A stretch of DNA of 21,045 nucleotides from CAYTCZ01 sp964436315 (GCA_964436315.1 CAYTCZ010000068.1:1-21045), one strand, 5' to 3'; positions 7,070-14,768 are shown, numbered from the stretch's first letter. Numbers and translations are program-made. The notes: generated from the letters alone by a model not told the origin.

Positions 7070-8190
7070 GGGTCCTTCACCTCCACAAGATCACAGGCGT
7101 CGGAGGATCTGAGCGCCACCTACTCACACTGCTGCCCGCGCTGCGCGACGCAGGAATCGATACTCGCTTCCTCGGCCTCGACGTCGCCGAATCGGATGCC
7201 TCGCGCTTCTACGACGCGCTCGGCGCACGCGGCGTTCCGGCGATCCACGTGCCCTGTACGGCCGATGTCAATCCTCGCATGGCAGCCGGGGTGATTCGGG
7301 CCGTGCGCTCCGATCTGCCCGACCTACTCCACACCCACCTCGTCCACGCCGACTTCTACGGCGCAATGGCATCGAGAAGACTGGGGATCCCGTTCGTCTC
7401 GACGCGACACAACGACGACCGGTACCTGCTCGGACCCTTTCGGTATCTCGACCGGGCCTTTGCCGCGGGCGTGTCTCGCCTGATCGCGATCTCACATGCC
7501 GTGCGGGCCTTCTTGATTCGGTCCGGCCTGCCAGGCGATCGGATCGAGACGATTCACTACGGGCTCGATGAGCTTCCGGCGGCTCCGTCCGAGAAGACGC
7601 CAGCCGAAGTCGGTATCCCATCAGGCGCTCCGCTCGTCCTCACCGTGGGACGTCTAACCGAGCAGAAGGATCACGAGACCGCGCTTCGGGCCTTCGCCTT
7701 GGCCCGTGAGGCACGGCCCGAAGCCGTGCTCGCAATTCTTGGTATCGGGCCTCTGGAGGCTGAAACAAGACGACTGATCGCGGAGCTCGAGCTCGGCGAT
7801 GCAGTGTTTCTCCCAGGGCGTCTCGAGATCGGAGACTGGCTCGAGCGAGCACACGTGCTCCTCCATAGCTCCCGATGGGAGGGATTCGGAATGGTGCTCC
7901 TCGAAGCGATGCTCGCCGCGCTCCCGATCGCGGCGACCCGCGTCAGCGCCGTGCCCGAAGTGGTTGCGTCGGGCAAGACCGGGCTCCTCGTCGAGGCGGG
8001 CGATTGGCAAGCTCTAGGGAGCGCGGTCGAGCAACTCCTGGGCGATTTAGCGCTGGCAACGCAGATGGGCGAGGAGGGCTACCTTCGTGCGCGAAGGCGC
8101 TTCTCCGTCGAGCGGATGACGAATCGCACCGTCGCGCTCTACGAGAGCGTTCTGGCGGCGAACGGAACCGTCAGCGCGGTAGCTTCTTGA
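7042..8190 (+). CDS. GT4-family glycosyltransferase
   Basis: This 382-residue GT-B enzyme is given from the GTG at 7042. The conserved part begins LRVLHLHKITGVGGSERHL, with the GVGGSE loop at residues 19-24. Other visible features are LHTHLVHADFYGAMASRR (about 96-113), TRHNDD (121-126), the donor domain start LTVGRLTEQKDHET (200-213), and EX7E with Glu280 and Glu288 in WEGFGMVLLEAML. The family is the same as its upstream neighbour, which it overlaps by 28 bases when started at GTG. An alternative CTG start at 7066 would give a four-base CTGA overlap and has AGGAGGG just upstream at 7054-7060. It is the last gene of the rightward block and runs 20 bases into the convergent hydrolase gene. The sugar is unknown. 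Confidence 0.88.
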   Translation: MPRSRRAKLRVLHLHKITGVGGSERHLLTLLPALRDAGIDTRFLGLDVAESDASRFYDALGARGVPAIHVPCTADVNPRMAAGVIRAVRSDLPDLLHTHLVHADFYGAMASRRLGIPFVSTRHNDDRYLLGPFRYLDRAFAAGVSRLIAISHAVRAFLIRSGLPGDRIETIHYGLDELPAAPSEKTPAEVGIPSGAPLVLTVGRLTEQKDHETALRAFALAREARPEAVLAILGIGPLEAETRRLIAELELGDAVFLPGRLEIGDWLERAHVLLHSSRWEGFGMVLLEAMLAALPIAATRVSAVPEVVASGKTGLLVEAGDWQALGSAVEQLLGDLALATQMGEEGYLRARRRFSVERMTNRTVALYESVLAANGTVSAVAS

Positions 8191-9316
8191 ACGCGTTGAA
8201 CGCCGGCTTCCTCTGACCGTCGATCGTCGTCAAGCCTGACTGCCATCGACCGAGATCCTCCTCGTCGCGAAGCAGGAACCAGAGCATCAGATCGATGCGC
8301 GGGTTCTTCCTCATCTTTTTGTGGGCGGCCCGCAGATACCTGGCCTGCTTCTTCCACGAAACGCCGAAGAGGCCGTCTGGCGGATTCGTCTGGTAGCCGT
8401 ATTCCGTCACCCAGAGCCGCATCTTCTTTCCGTAGTGGCGGTTCAGACCCTTGAAAAGCGTCCCGATGTTCCCGAGCGTGACCGCCGTTCGGGCAGCGGG
8501 CTTGGCGAACGGGGACTCAAACCGCGAACCCGCATACGGATGGTGAGCATAGACGTCGAACCGTGCGCCTGCCTTCTTCATCTCGCGGAGGAACAGCCGC
8601 GGTGAGACCGATGCCCGCTTTGCGTTGCCGATGTTGTTGCCACGCGGACTTGTTGCCCCACAGGCAACGGTCTCCGTGACGCCGAGATCCTTCCCTGCGC
8701 TCTTGACACCGCGCCGGATCGAGTTGCAGATCTTCGCGTAGATCCTCGGACTCTGTGGAACGAACCGCTTGCCCTTCTTCTTCCACTGGGGCTGGAGGAA
8801 GGTCGGCTGGTTCGGCTCGTTCCAGGCCATCCACTTCGTCACGGCAGGGAGCGTGATGCCGTCCTCGCGGACGTACTTGCCTGAGTAGCGGATCGCCGCT
8901 GCGCGCGCGAAGGCCTGCAGCTGGGTCATTTGCTTGGGGGCGAAATTCGATCCCTTTGCGCCGTTTGCCCAGTCAGGTGTCCCGTAGATCGAGAAGAGGA
9001 GCTCGATGCCGAACTGGTGCGCGAACCGCGCGGTTCGATCGTACAGATCCCAGTCGTAGTTGATGTCCGCCGGATTCGCCGGCTGGGACGGCTGAAACGG
9101 GGCGACGCGGTCCCAATAGAGATTGACACGAAGAACGTCGACGCCCAGTTCCTGGAGAATCGGGAACGTCTCGTCCGGGTTTCCGAAGAGTGTCTGAGCC
9201 TCGTCGAAGATCCCGACCTGAAGACGGTTCGAGGCAGCCGAAGTCGAGGCCATGACGAGACCCGCGACGGCAGTGGCGACCAGGGCCGCCAAAGCGAAAA
9301 ACGCTCGACGTCTCAC
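8171..9316 (-). CDS. Secreted clan-A glycoside hydrolase (GH39/GH5-like)
   Basis: This 381-residue protein has an N-terminal signal peptide: MRRR, a hydrophobic core at 5-22, and Ala-Ser-rich residues before Asn30. The rest reads as a (beta/alpha)8 hydrolase of clan GH-A. VLRVNLYWDRV at 61-71 sits at the end of an early strand, WNEPNQ (165-170) supplies the likely acid/base Glu167, and LWVTEYGYQT (301-310) supplies the likely nucleophile Glu305. The fold and motif spacing resemble GH39 and GH5 enzymes, including PslG-type glycanases found in exopolysaccharide loci. It probably acts outside the membrane on the polymer made by this cluster; the substrate is inferred, not shown. The mature part is rich in Lys and Arg. 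It starts with GTG in a four-base GTGA overlap with the UDP-xylose synthase gene, so the two are probably translated together. Confidence 0.82.
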   Translation of the reverse strand: MRRRAFFALAALVATAVAGLVMASTSAASNRLQVGIFDEAQTLFGNPDETFPILQELGVDVLRVNLYWDRVAPFQPSQPANPADINYDWDLYDRTARFAHQFGIELLFSIYGTPDWANGAKGSNFAPKQMTQLQAFARAAAIRYSGKYVREDGITLPAVTKWMAWNEPNQPTFLQPQWKKKGKRFVPQSPRIYAKICNSIRRGVKSAGKDLGVTETVACGATSPRGNNIGNAKRASVSPRLFLREMKKAGARFDVYAHHPYAGSRFESPFAKPAARTAVTLGNIGTLFKGLNRHYGKKMRLWVTEYGYQTNPPDGLFGVSWKKQARYLRAAHKKMRKNPRIDLMLWFLLRDEEDLGRWQSGLTTIDGQRKPAFNAFKKLPR

Positions 9317-10251
9317 GTTGTCTTGGTTCCACCGCCGACGAGCCGGCGCAGGCCCTCGTCGAGGGGGATCGTCGGCTCCCAGCGAAGAACCTCGCGCGCA
9401 CGGGTGATATCCGGCTGGCGGACTGTGGGATCGTCGATGGGCAGCGCCTCGTAGACGATCTCGCTCTGTGATCCCGTGGCCTCGACGACCGTTTTCGCAA
9501 GCTCGAGAATCGTCATTTCCGCCGGGTTGCCAAGATTGACGGGTAGGTGCTCGTCACTGTTCGCAAGGAGGTAAAGGCCCCGGATCAGGTCATCGACGTA
9601 ACAGAAGCTCCTGGTCTGCGAGCCGTCTCCGAAGACGGTCAACGGCTTGTTTTCGAGCGCTTGGCGGAGGAACGTCGGAATCGCTCGCCCGTCGTGAGGA
9701 CGCATCCGTGTTCCATACGTGTTGAAGATTCGAGCAATGGAGGTATTGACCCCTTGCTGGCGGTGGTAGGCCATCGTCAGCGCCTCGGCGTAGCGCTTCG
9801 CTTCGTCGTAGACGCCCCGCGGGCCGATCGGATTGACGTTCCCCCAGTACGTCTCGGCCTGAGGATGCACGTGCGGGTCGCCGTAGACCTCGCTCGTCGA
9901 GGCGAGCAGGAAGCGGGCCCGCTTGAACTTCGCGAGGCCGAGCGCGTTGTGTGTGCCGTAGGAGCCCACCTTGAGCGTGTGGAGCGGCAGTCGCAAGTAG
10001 TCGATCGGGGAGGCCGGGCTCGCGAGATGGAAGACGAAGTCGACCGGTTCGTCAATCTCGATGTGTTCCGTGATGTCGTGATTGATGAAATGGAAATCAG
10101 CGCTCTCGACGTGTTGAACGTTCTGCAACGAACCGGTGTCGAGGTTGTCGATGCAGATGACGCGATGTCCTTCATCGAGCAGGAAATCGCACAGGTGCGA
10201 GCCCAGAAAGCCCGCACCGCCGGTTACAACGGCGGTGCCCACTCGCGACAT
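9313..10251 (-). CDS. uxs: UDP-glucuronate decarboxylase (UDP-xylose synthase)
   Basis: This 312-residue short-chain dehydrogenase/reductase converts UDP-glucuronate to UDP-xylose and CO2 using bound NAD. The visible signature is unusually specific for this subfamily: TGGAGFLGSH at 10-19 (NAD binding), SPASPIDYLRLPLHTLKVG at 78-96, STSEVYGDPHVHPQ at 118-131, and YWGNVNPIGPRGVYDEAKR at 135-153. The catalytic pair is Tyr148 and Lys152 with Glu121 nearby. These blocks distinguish Uxs from 4-epimerases and from dTDP-glucose dehydratases. The length is normal for the soluble bacterial enzyme. The start is the ATG at 10249-10251. It lies 52 bases downstream of a membrane glycosyltransferase gene and overlaps the hydrolase gene by four bases. 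Its presence implies that UDP-xylose, or a sugar made from it such as UDP-arabinose, is a donor for the local polysaccharide. Confidence 0.93.
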   Translation of the reverse strand: MSRVGTAVVTGGAGFLGSHLCDFLLDEGHRVICIDNLDTGSLQNVQHVESADFHFINHDITEHIEIDEPVDFVFHLASPASPIDYLRLPLHTLKVGSYGTHNALGLAKFKRARFLLASTSEVYGDPHVHPQAETYWGNVNPIGPRGVYDEAKRYAEALTMAYHRQQGVNTSIARIFNTYGTRMRPHDGRAIPTFLRQALENKPLTVFGDGSQTRSFCYVDDLIRGLYLLANSDEHLPVNLGNPAEMTILELAKTVVEATGSQSEIVYEALPIDDPTVRQPDITRAREVLRWEPTIPLDEGLRRLVGGGTKTT

Positions 10252-10303
10252 GATAGGGAGCGCCTCAGCGGATCGTGCACGTCAGATGATGATTTATCGA
10301 GTT

Positions 10304-11815
10304 CTAACGGGACTCGTCGCGAACCGCCGATACCTGAGACGTGTCACTTGACTGCACCCCGCGCCAGTAGTCGCGATCGTCGGCTCCGGACCACTGGAGC
10401 AGGATGATAACGGCCCAGACGACGACCGCCGCCGTGGTGATACCTCGAGCGATCGGATTCTTGAGCTTCGCCAACGCCACCGCAACGAGCAGGTACAACC
10501 CAAGCGACGTAGCGACCGTGTACTTGATCTCGTACATCGGCAGCACCAGACGAGAGATCGCGTAGGGCACGAGGAGGGTGCACGCGGCCCACACCAACGG
10601 CACGAGGAACGGCAGACTCTGCAGGCCTGCGGCTCCCTCCCTGGCAATGCGCCGCACACGGCGCGTGTCCATGATCTTGCGGCCGATCCAAAACCCGAGT
10701 GCGACGCCGGCGATGACGATCATCGCTATGAGGAAGTCGTTGGACCCGGCGAAGCGAGACAACGTCGTTCCAACGAGTCCAAGCGTTGGTTCGGTCAGAT
10801 CGTCGAGGATGACGTCTGAGCCTGCGAGCTCGCGAATCTCCTCGAGCTCGGAGGCACCGCGACCCGTCACCGCGTCGCTGGGAAGCGCCTGAACGACGGC
10901 CCAGGGGAGATAGAGAATCGCCACGATGCCGATGAGCACCGAGAAACCGGGGGCTCGCGGCCTCTCGTCGTAGTAGTCGCGCTGCGGGCGCTCGGCGAGC
11001 GCGACGATGATTATCTGGGCCAGAACGACGAACAGACCGAAGATATGGGTGTAGACCAGGGCGACAGTTGCTGCGACGTAGCCGACTGCGGCAGCCTCGG
11101 ATCCGTCCCGAAACGTCTTTACGAAGAATGCGAATGAGAGCGCGGCGCAGCACGCAAGCAGCGGGTAAACGCGTGCTTCCTGCGAGAAGGTTGCATGAAA
11201 GGCGGAGACAGCCGTGAGAAACGCCGCCAGAACTCCGGCTCGATGGCCCGCCAAGGTGCGACCCAGCGCATACATGGCTCCAACCGTCGCGATTCCAAGG
11301 AGTGCGGACAGCAGTCGAACGGTCTCGGTCGCGTCGCTGAAGGCCTCCATCCACCCCTTGAGGAGCAACACATACAGCGGCGGCTGAACCTCGGAACGCG
11401 TGCTCTCGCGAACGAGATCGACCACGCCGAGTCGGGCAGTCTCAACGGCGTATTCCTCGCCCGGACTCAGCGCCGCGCCGCCGAGATCTCCTAGCCTTAC
11501 AAGCGCCGCGAGGCCGACAAGAGCGAGCGCGACGATCCCGTAACCGATTTCGCCTCGGTGCGCCGTGAGCCAGCTGCCGACGCGGGTCGACGCGATCGGC
11601 GCGGCGAATGCCCCCGCCCGCTCCCCGAGGTCGCGCGCTTCATCGACAACGCGGTTGCCCGCCGCCCCTGCCTGTGCCGTGAACTGCTTGCTCTTCGCCG
11701 TGAGGAGCCCGGCCGCCGCCGCCGCCTCGGACGTGAGTCGACGAGCGCCGTTTTGGTCTTGCTCGTCGGCACTCGCTTGGGCACCCGAGGGCTTCTCCTG
11801 TGTAGGTTCGGCCAT
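10304..11815 (-). CDS. GT39/PMT-type membrane glycosyltransferase with N-terminal extension
   Basis: This 503-residue GT-C fold membrane protein starts at ATG 11813-11815. Residues 1-90 are hydrophilic, rich in Ala, Gln and charged residues, and look helical; they precede the first membrane segment (about 91-108). After that come SPGEEYAVE (117-125) in the position of the acidic motif of the first extracytoplasmic loop, VQPPLYVLLLKGW (143-155), and FSQEARVYPLL (210-220). These match the PMT_2/GT39 pattern (acidic loop motif, 'hPPlyyl' and 'sqeaRmY'). About ten further membrane segments follow. Such enzymes take a sugar from a polyprenyl-phosphate donor and transfer it to protein, lipid or glycan outside the membrane. 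It lies 52 bases upstream of uxs on the same strand and is divergent from a polyprenol-phosphate-mannose synthase-like gene that could make its donor. The acceptor is unknown. Confidence 0.82.
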   Translation of the reverse strand: MAEPTQEKPSGAQASADEQDQNGARRLTSEAAAAAGLLTAKSKQFTAQAGAAGNRVVDEARDLGERAGAFAAPIASTRVGSWLTAHRGEIGYGIVALALVGLAALVRLGDLGGAALSPGEEYAVETARLGVVDLVRESTRSEVQPPLYVLLLKGWMEAFSDATETVRLLSALLGIATVGAMYALGRTLAGHRAGVLAAFLTAVSAFHATFSQEARVYPLLACCAALSFAFFVKTFRDGSEAAAVGYVAATVALVYTHIFGLFVVLAQIIIVALAERPQRDYYDERPRAPGFSVLIGIVAILYLPWAVVQALPSDAVTGRGASELEEIRELAGSDVILDDLTEPTLGLVGTTLSRFAGSNDFLIAMIVIAGVALGFWIGRKIMDTRRVRRIAREGAAGLQSLPFLVPLVWAACTLLVPYAISRLVLPMYEIKYTVATSLGLYLLVAVALAKLKNPIARGITTAAVVVWAVIILLQWSGADDRDYWRGVQSSDTSQVSAVRDESR

Positions 11816-11959
11816 GCGGCAGCGATCAGCTTCCGATCGATCAGCTAGACGTTAGTCACCTGAGTAGCGTTTTCATAGACCCGTTCGGACAGGGTGGGCA
11901 GTTCCGACGATTGAACCCTTCGCACGAGCGGAACGTCACCAAAGTGGTAGGAAGAACTC
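11816..11959. promoter_or_regulatory. Divergent intergenic region with a 9-base direct repeat
   Basis: This 144-base spacer must hold the promoters for both the membrane glycosyltransferase (leftward) and the polyprenol-phosphate-sugar synthase (rightward). CGATCAGCT occurs twice, at 11823-11831 and 11838-11846, a 15-base period, starting 8 bases before the leftward start codon. TTGAAC at 11911-11916 could be a rightward -35 box, but no -10 is visible at proper spacing. GGAAGA lies just before the GTG at 11960 and is a plausible ribosome binding site. Confidence 0.4.
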
Positions 11960-12697
11960 GTGCGCATCGTTGTCTGTCTGCCAACCTACAACGAACGGGA
12001 CAACGTTGAGGCGCTGATCCTGGCTCTCGGCGAGGTGTTCGCAGCTCATGATTTCGCCGCAACGGCCCTCGTCATCGATGACAACTCGCCTGATGGAACC
12101 GGTGAAGTCGCTGAGCGGCTTGCGTCCGACCTCTCGTACGTCGAGGTACTCCACCGCCCGCAGAAGATGGGCATCGGCCCCGCGTACCTCGCCGGCTTTT
12201 CCTGGGCGCTCGAAGACGGCGCCGAGCTTGTCATCGGAATGGACTCCGACTTCTCCCACAATCCCTGGGATCTCCCTCGCCTTGTCACCGCCACCGACGA
12301 TGCCGACCTCGTGCTCGGCTCGCGCTACGTCCGGGGCGGACGGACAAAGAACTGGGGAGCTGTGCGACGCGTCGTGAGTCGCGGCGGATCGCTGTACGCG
12401 CGAGGCGTCCTTGGAGTGCCGATCGCCGACCTGACCGGCGGGTTTAAGTGCTACCGGCGCGAGGCATTGGAGGCGCTGCCGTTGGAGCGAGTCTCGTCGC
12501 GGGGCTATGCGTTCCAGATCGAGACGACCTATCGCATCCTCCAAGCCGGCTACCGCGTCGCCGAGATCCCGATCGTCTTCGAGGAGCGCCGGGCTGGTCG
12601 CTCGAAGATGAGTAAATCGATCGTGGTCGAGGCCGTGCTCCGGGTACCGCAACTCAGGATCGGGCATCGACGGCGACATCGACGCACGAACTACTAG
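11960..12697 (+). CDS. Polyprenol-phosphate-mannose synthase-like GT2
   Basis: This 245-residue soluble GT2 enzyme is closely patterned on dolichol/polyprenol-phosphate mannosyltransferases (DPM1; actinobacterial Ppm1 catalytic domain), which transfer mannose from GDP-mannose to a polyprenyl phosphate on the cytoplasmic membrane face. Visible motifs are LPTYNERDNV (7-16), VIDDNSPDGTGEVAERL (38-54), KMGIGPAYLAGFSWAL (69-84), the metal-binding DSD at 95-97 in GMDSDFSHNP, and DLTGGFKCYRREAL (157-170). The length and the lack of C-terminal membrane helices fit the soluble DPM1 form. The C-terminus is very basic (RIGHRRRHRRTNY), which may help membrane contact. The start is GTG at 11960 with GGAAGA upstream. 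It is divergent from a GT39-type enzyme, the class that uses its product. Mannose is the family default; another sugar is possible. Confidence 0.9.
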   Translation: MRIVVCLPTYNERDNVEALILALGEVFAAHDFAATALVIDDNSPDGTGEVAERLASDLSYVEVLHRPQKMGIGPAYLAGFSWALEDGAELVIGMDSDFSHNPWDLPRLVTATDDADLVLGSRYVRGGRTKNWGAVRRVVSRGGSLYARGVLGVPIADLTGGFKCYRREALEALPLERVSSRGYAFQIETTYRILQAGYRVAEIPIVFEERRAGRSKMSKSIVVEAVLRVPQLRIGHRRRHRRTNY

Positions 12698-12812
12698 TCG
12701 CGTCTGCGATCCTGCAACATGGTTGCGAACTGCCCGCTATATGGACCGTCGCCCCATTAGCACAGATCGTCTTCCGTATGCACCGACCTCCGATGAATCT
12801 CAAAACGGAGTG

Positions 12813-12936
12813 ATGCGATTTGCCGGCTCTCAGCTCGGCACGGCTGCCATCCTGGCTGGCTCAGCGACAATCGTGGCCACGGCGATTACCGCCCCGGAAG
12901 CGATCGCGACGGTAGCTCGATCGGTCTTCGACCAGG
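12813..12936 (+). CDS. 5' fragment of unidentified membrane protein, ends in assembly gap
   Basis: From the ATG at 12813-12815 the frame runs into the 100 N gap with 41 visible codons: MRFAGSQLGTAAILAGSA, then a moderately hydrophobic Ala/Thr-rich stretch and VARSVFDQ. I do not recognise the family. The frame is open further upstream, with possible starts at TTG 12723, ATG 12741 and GTG 12810. Third-position GC is about 43% in 12741-12812 and about 70% after 12813, which favours the later start. It may be the N-terminus of the membrane protein that resumes after the gap, or a separate gene whose body is lost in the gap. The post-gap sequence carries its own good first membrane helix, so a separate gene is possible. 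Confidence 0.45.
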
Positions 12937-13036
12937 NNNNNNNNNNNNNNNNNNNNNNNNNNNNNNNNNNNNNNNNNNNNNNNNNNNNNNNNNNNNNNNN
13001 NNNNNNNNNNNNNNNNNNNNNNNNNNNNNNNNNNNN
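12937..13036. other. Assembly gap, exactly 100 N
   Basis: This is the second run of exactly 100 N, again a placeholder of unknown true length. It separates a 5' coding fragment from the open 5' end of a large membrane protein. Any statement about continuity of frame across it would be unsafe. Confidence 0.97.
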
Positions 13037-14764
13037 CCTTGGGTCGTAACAGTGGCCTTCTTGGCCGCTCTCGCGATGGCCACCTGGTACTCGCTCGGTC
13101 AAGCGATCGTTGCTCCAAGGATCTTGGCTGACGAGCTAATCCATCTCGAGAATGCGCGCAGTCTGTTTCAGAACGGGGCACTGACCTACCCCGGGTACGG
13201 GTTCGTTACGCCCGCTGTCGACTCGATCGCGTACGCCGTGACTGACGACGGGGTGACCTCGTATCGTCTCATCCAGGCGTTTAACGCGGCCATCATGGCA
13301 TCGGCGGTCTTCCCTGCCTATCTCCTGGCACGCCGTCCGCTGTCGCACCGGTGGGCCCTCGTCGTGGCCACCTTCACCGTCGCCGTCCCCTGGATGACGT
13401 ACTCGAGATTTGTGATGACAGAGGCCATCTTCTATCCGCTATTCCTCGTCTTCGCACTCACGCTCGTCCGAGCCATGGAACGGCCGACACCCGCTCGCCA
13501 GCTGGCGCTCTTGCTCGCCATCGGTTTGGCGTTTGGCACGCGAACTCAGGCAATCGTCCTTCCCTGTGCCGTCGTTTTCGCCGTCCTGCTGTATGGTCTA
13601 GCCTGTCGCCGGCCACTGGCGATTCTCCGAGCCTTCGCCGCGACATGGGTCACCTACGGCCTGGTTGGGATCGGTGCGCTGGCTCTGGCAAGCACAGGGG
13701 CATGGGATCCGCTTGGGGCAAACAACGTTCTACTTGACTGGGCATGGCGACACCCCAGAGGCTTCGCCCTCTGGACTGCGTCGAACGTCACGTCGTTCGC
13801 TCTTGGCTTGGGCGTGCTCGCGATGGCGGCCTACCCACTCGGTGTCTCGGCTTTGTTCAGACAACGGGATGACGACGGAAAGCAAGCCTTTGCCTCTATT
13901 GCGGTGTCGGTACCGGTCCTGTGGCTCGTCCCGGTTGTCGTTCTCTCAGTGAGTCCGTTCGGACTCGGGAGCGTCCATGAGCGCAGCTTGTTCTACGTCG
14001 CGCCGCTCATTTTGATCAGCGCAATTGCCTGGATGACACACGGTTTTCCTCGACCACGACTCCTAACCACGCTCACCGTCTCGGCAATGGTCGCTATGGC
14101 CATCGCGATGCCGGAGGGACCCGTGACACCCAATAGCGTCGACGGCCTCAGCTTCAGACTCTGGACTCAGCTCGAACATGAGGCGCTCTCTGCGACGGCG
14201 CTCATCGCCATCGCCGTGATTGTCGGGGCTGTGGTACTCGTCCGGATGCGAGCTATGTGGCCGCTCGTCTTCACGTTCGTCCTCGCGACAATCGGGGTCG
14301 CGGCGGCTAGCGATTATCGCTCCGAGGAGCCGCGTTCTACTGTTCCGCTCTATACCTGGGTCGACGAGAGCCTGCCTCCGGAGGCGGGTGCAACGATCCT
14401 GTGGGTCGGAGAGTCGGCTAGCACAACTGCGGACAACGAAGCTGACCGGACTCTGGCAAAGATGGCTCTCTACACGGAACTCTTCAACTCGCAGATCGAG
14501 CAAGTCGGCCACCTGATAGCTGATAACGAGACGCGCGGACTCGCGTCCGACTTCTTCAGCATCGGAGAAGAGTGCGTCGTAACGAGCGAAGGGATCAGGC
14601 TTCGGTCGCAGTACGTGGTAACACAGGCCGACGTCGGAGTCGTCGGCACGCCCATCGCCCGACTGTCGACAAGCGACGTATCGAACGCGAACATTTCCAA
14701 GGAAGCCGCGCTCGCTCTCTGGCGTGTCGAGCCTCCGCTTCGGCTGTGCGCGCCCCCGCAATGA
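13037..14764 (+). CDS. GT-C-like polytopic membrane glycosyltransferase, 5' end in gap
   Basis: The frame is open from the gap edge (PWVVTVAFLAALAMATWYSL) to the TGA at 14762-14764, about 575 residues. A GTG at 13052 is an internal possibility but would cut the first membrane helix, so the true start is probably inside or before the gap. After the first helix comes ADELIHLENARSLFQNG, an Asp-Glu motif in the first outer loop as in GT-C/PMT-like enzymes that use polyprenyl-phosphate sugars. About ten more hydrophobic segments follow, with FVMTEAIFYPLFLVFALTL resembling the second conserved PMT region. The last 130 or so residues (YTWVDESLPPEAGATILWVG onward) are soluble and probably extracytoplasmic. 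It lies downstream of the polyprenol-phosphate-mannose synthase-like gene and before the FkbM gene. The exact family is uncertain. Confidence 0.7.
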   Translation, partial: PWVVTVAFLAALAMATWYSLGQAIVAPRILADELIHLENARSLFQNGALTYPGYGFVTPAVDSIAYAVTDDGVTSYRLIQAFNAAIMASAVFPAYLLARRPLSHRWALVVATFTVAVPWMTYSRFVMTEAIFYPLFLVFALTLVRAMERPTPARQLALLLAIGLAFGTRTQAIVLPCAVVFAVLLYGLACRRPLAILRAFAATWVTYGLVGIGALALASTGAWDPLGANNVLLDWAWRHPRGFALWTASNVTSFALGLGVLAMAAYPLGVSALFRQRDDDGKQAFASIAVSVPVLWLVPVVVLSVSPFGLGSVHERSLFYVAPLILISAIAWMTHGFPRPRLLTTLTVSAMVAMAIAMPEGPVTPNSVDGLSFRLWTQLEHEALSATALIAIAVIVGAVVLVRMRAMWPLVFTFVLATIGVAAASDYRSEEPRSTVPLYTWVDESLPPEAGATILWVGESASTTADNEADRTLAKMALYTELFNSQIEQVGHLIADNETRGLASDFFSIGEECVVTSEGIRLRSQYVVTQADVGVVGTPIARLSTSDVSNANISKEAALALWRVEPPLRLCAPPQ

Positions 14765-14768
14765 TCAG

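Noticed and set aside
9547..10407. Plus-strand open frame of 286 codons opposite uxs
   Set aside because: It mirrors the highly conserved Uxs coding sequence and its own translation shows no family features.
11936..12679. Minus-strand open frame of 247 codons
   Set aside because: It is antisense to the DPM1-like gene, whose motifs are all in place. The antisense product has no family similarity that I can see.
12714..12726. GCAAC-ATG-GTTGC hairpin after the DPM1-like gene
   Set aside because: A 5-base stem with a 3-base loop and no following T-run is too weak to call a terminator.
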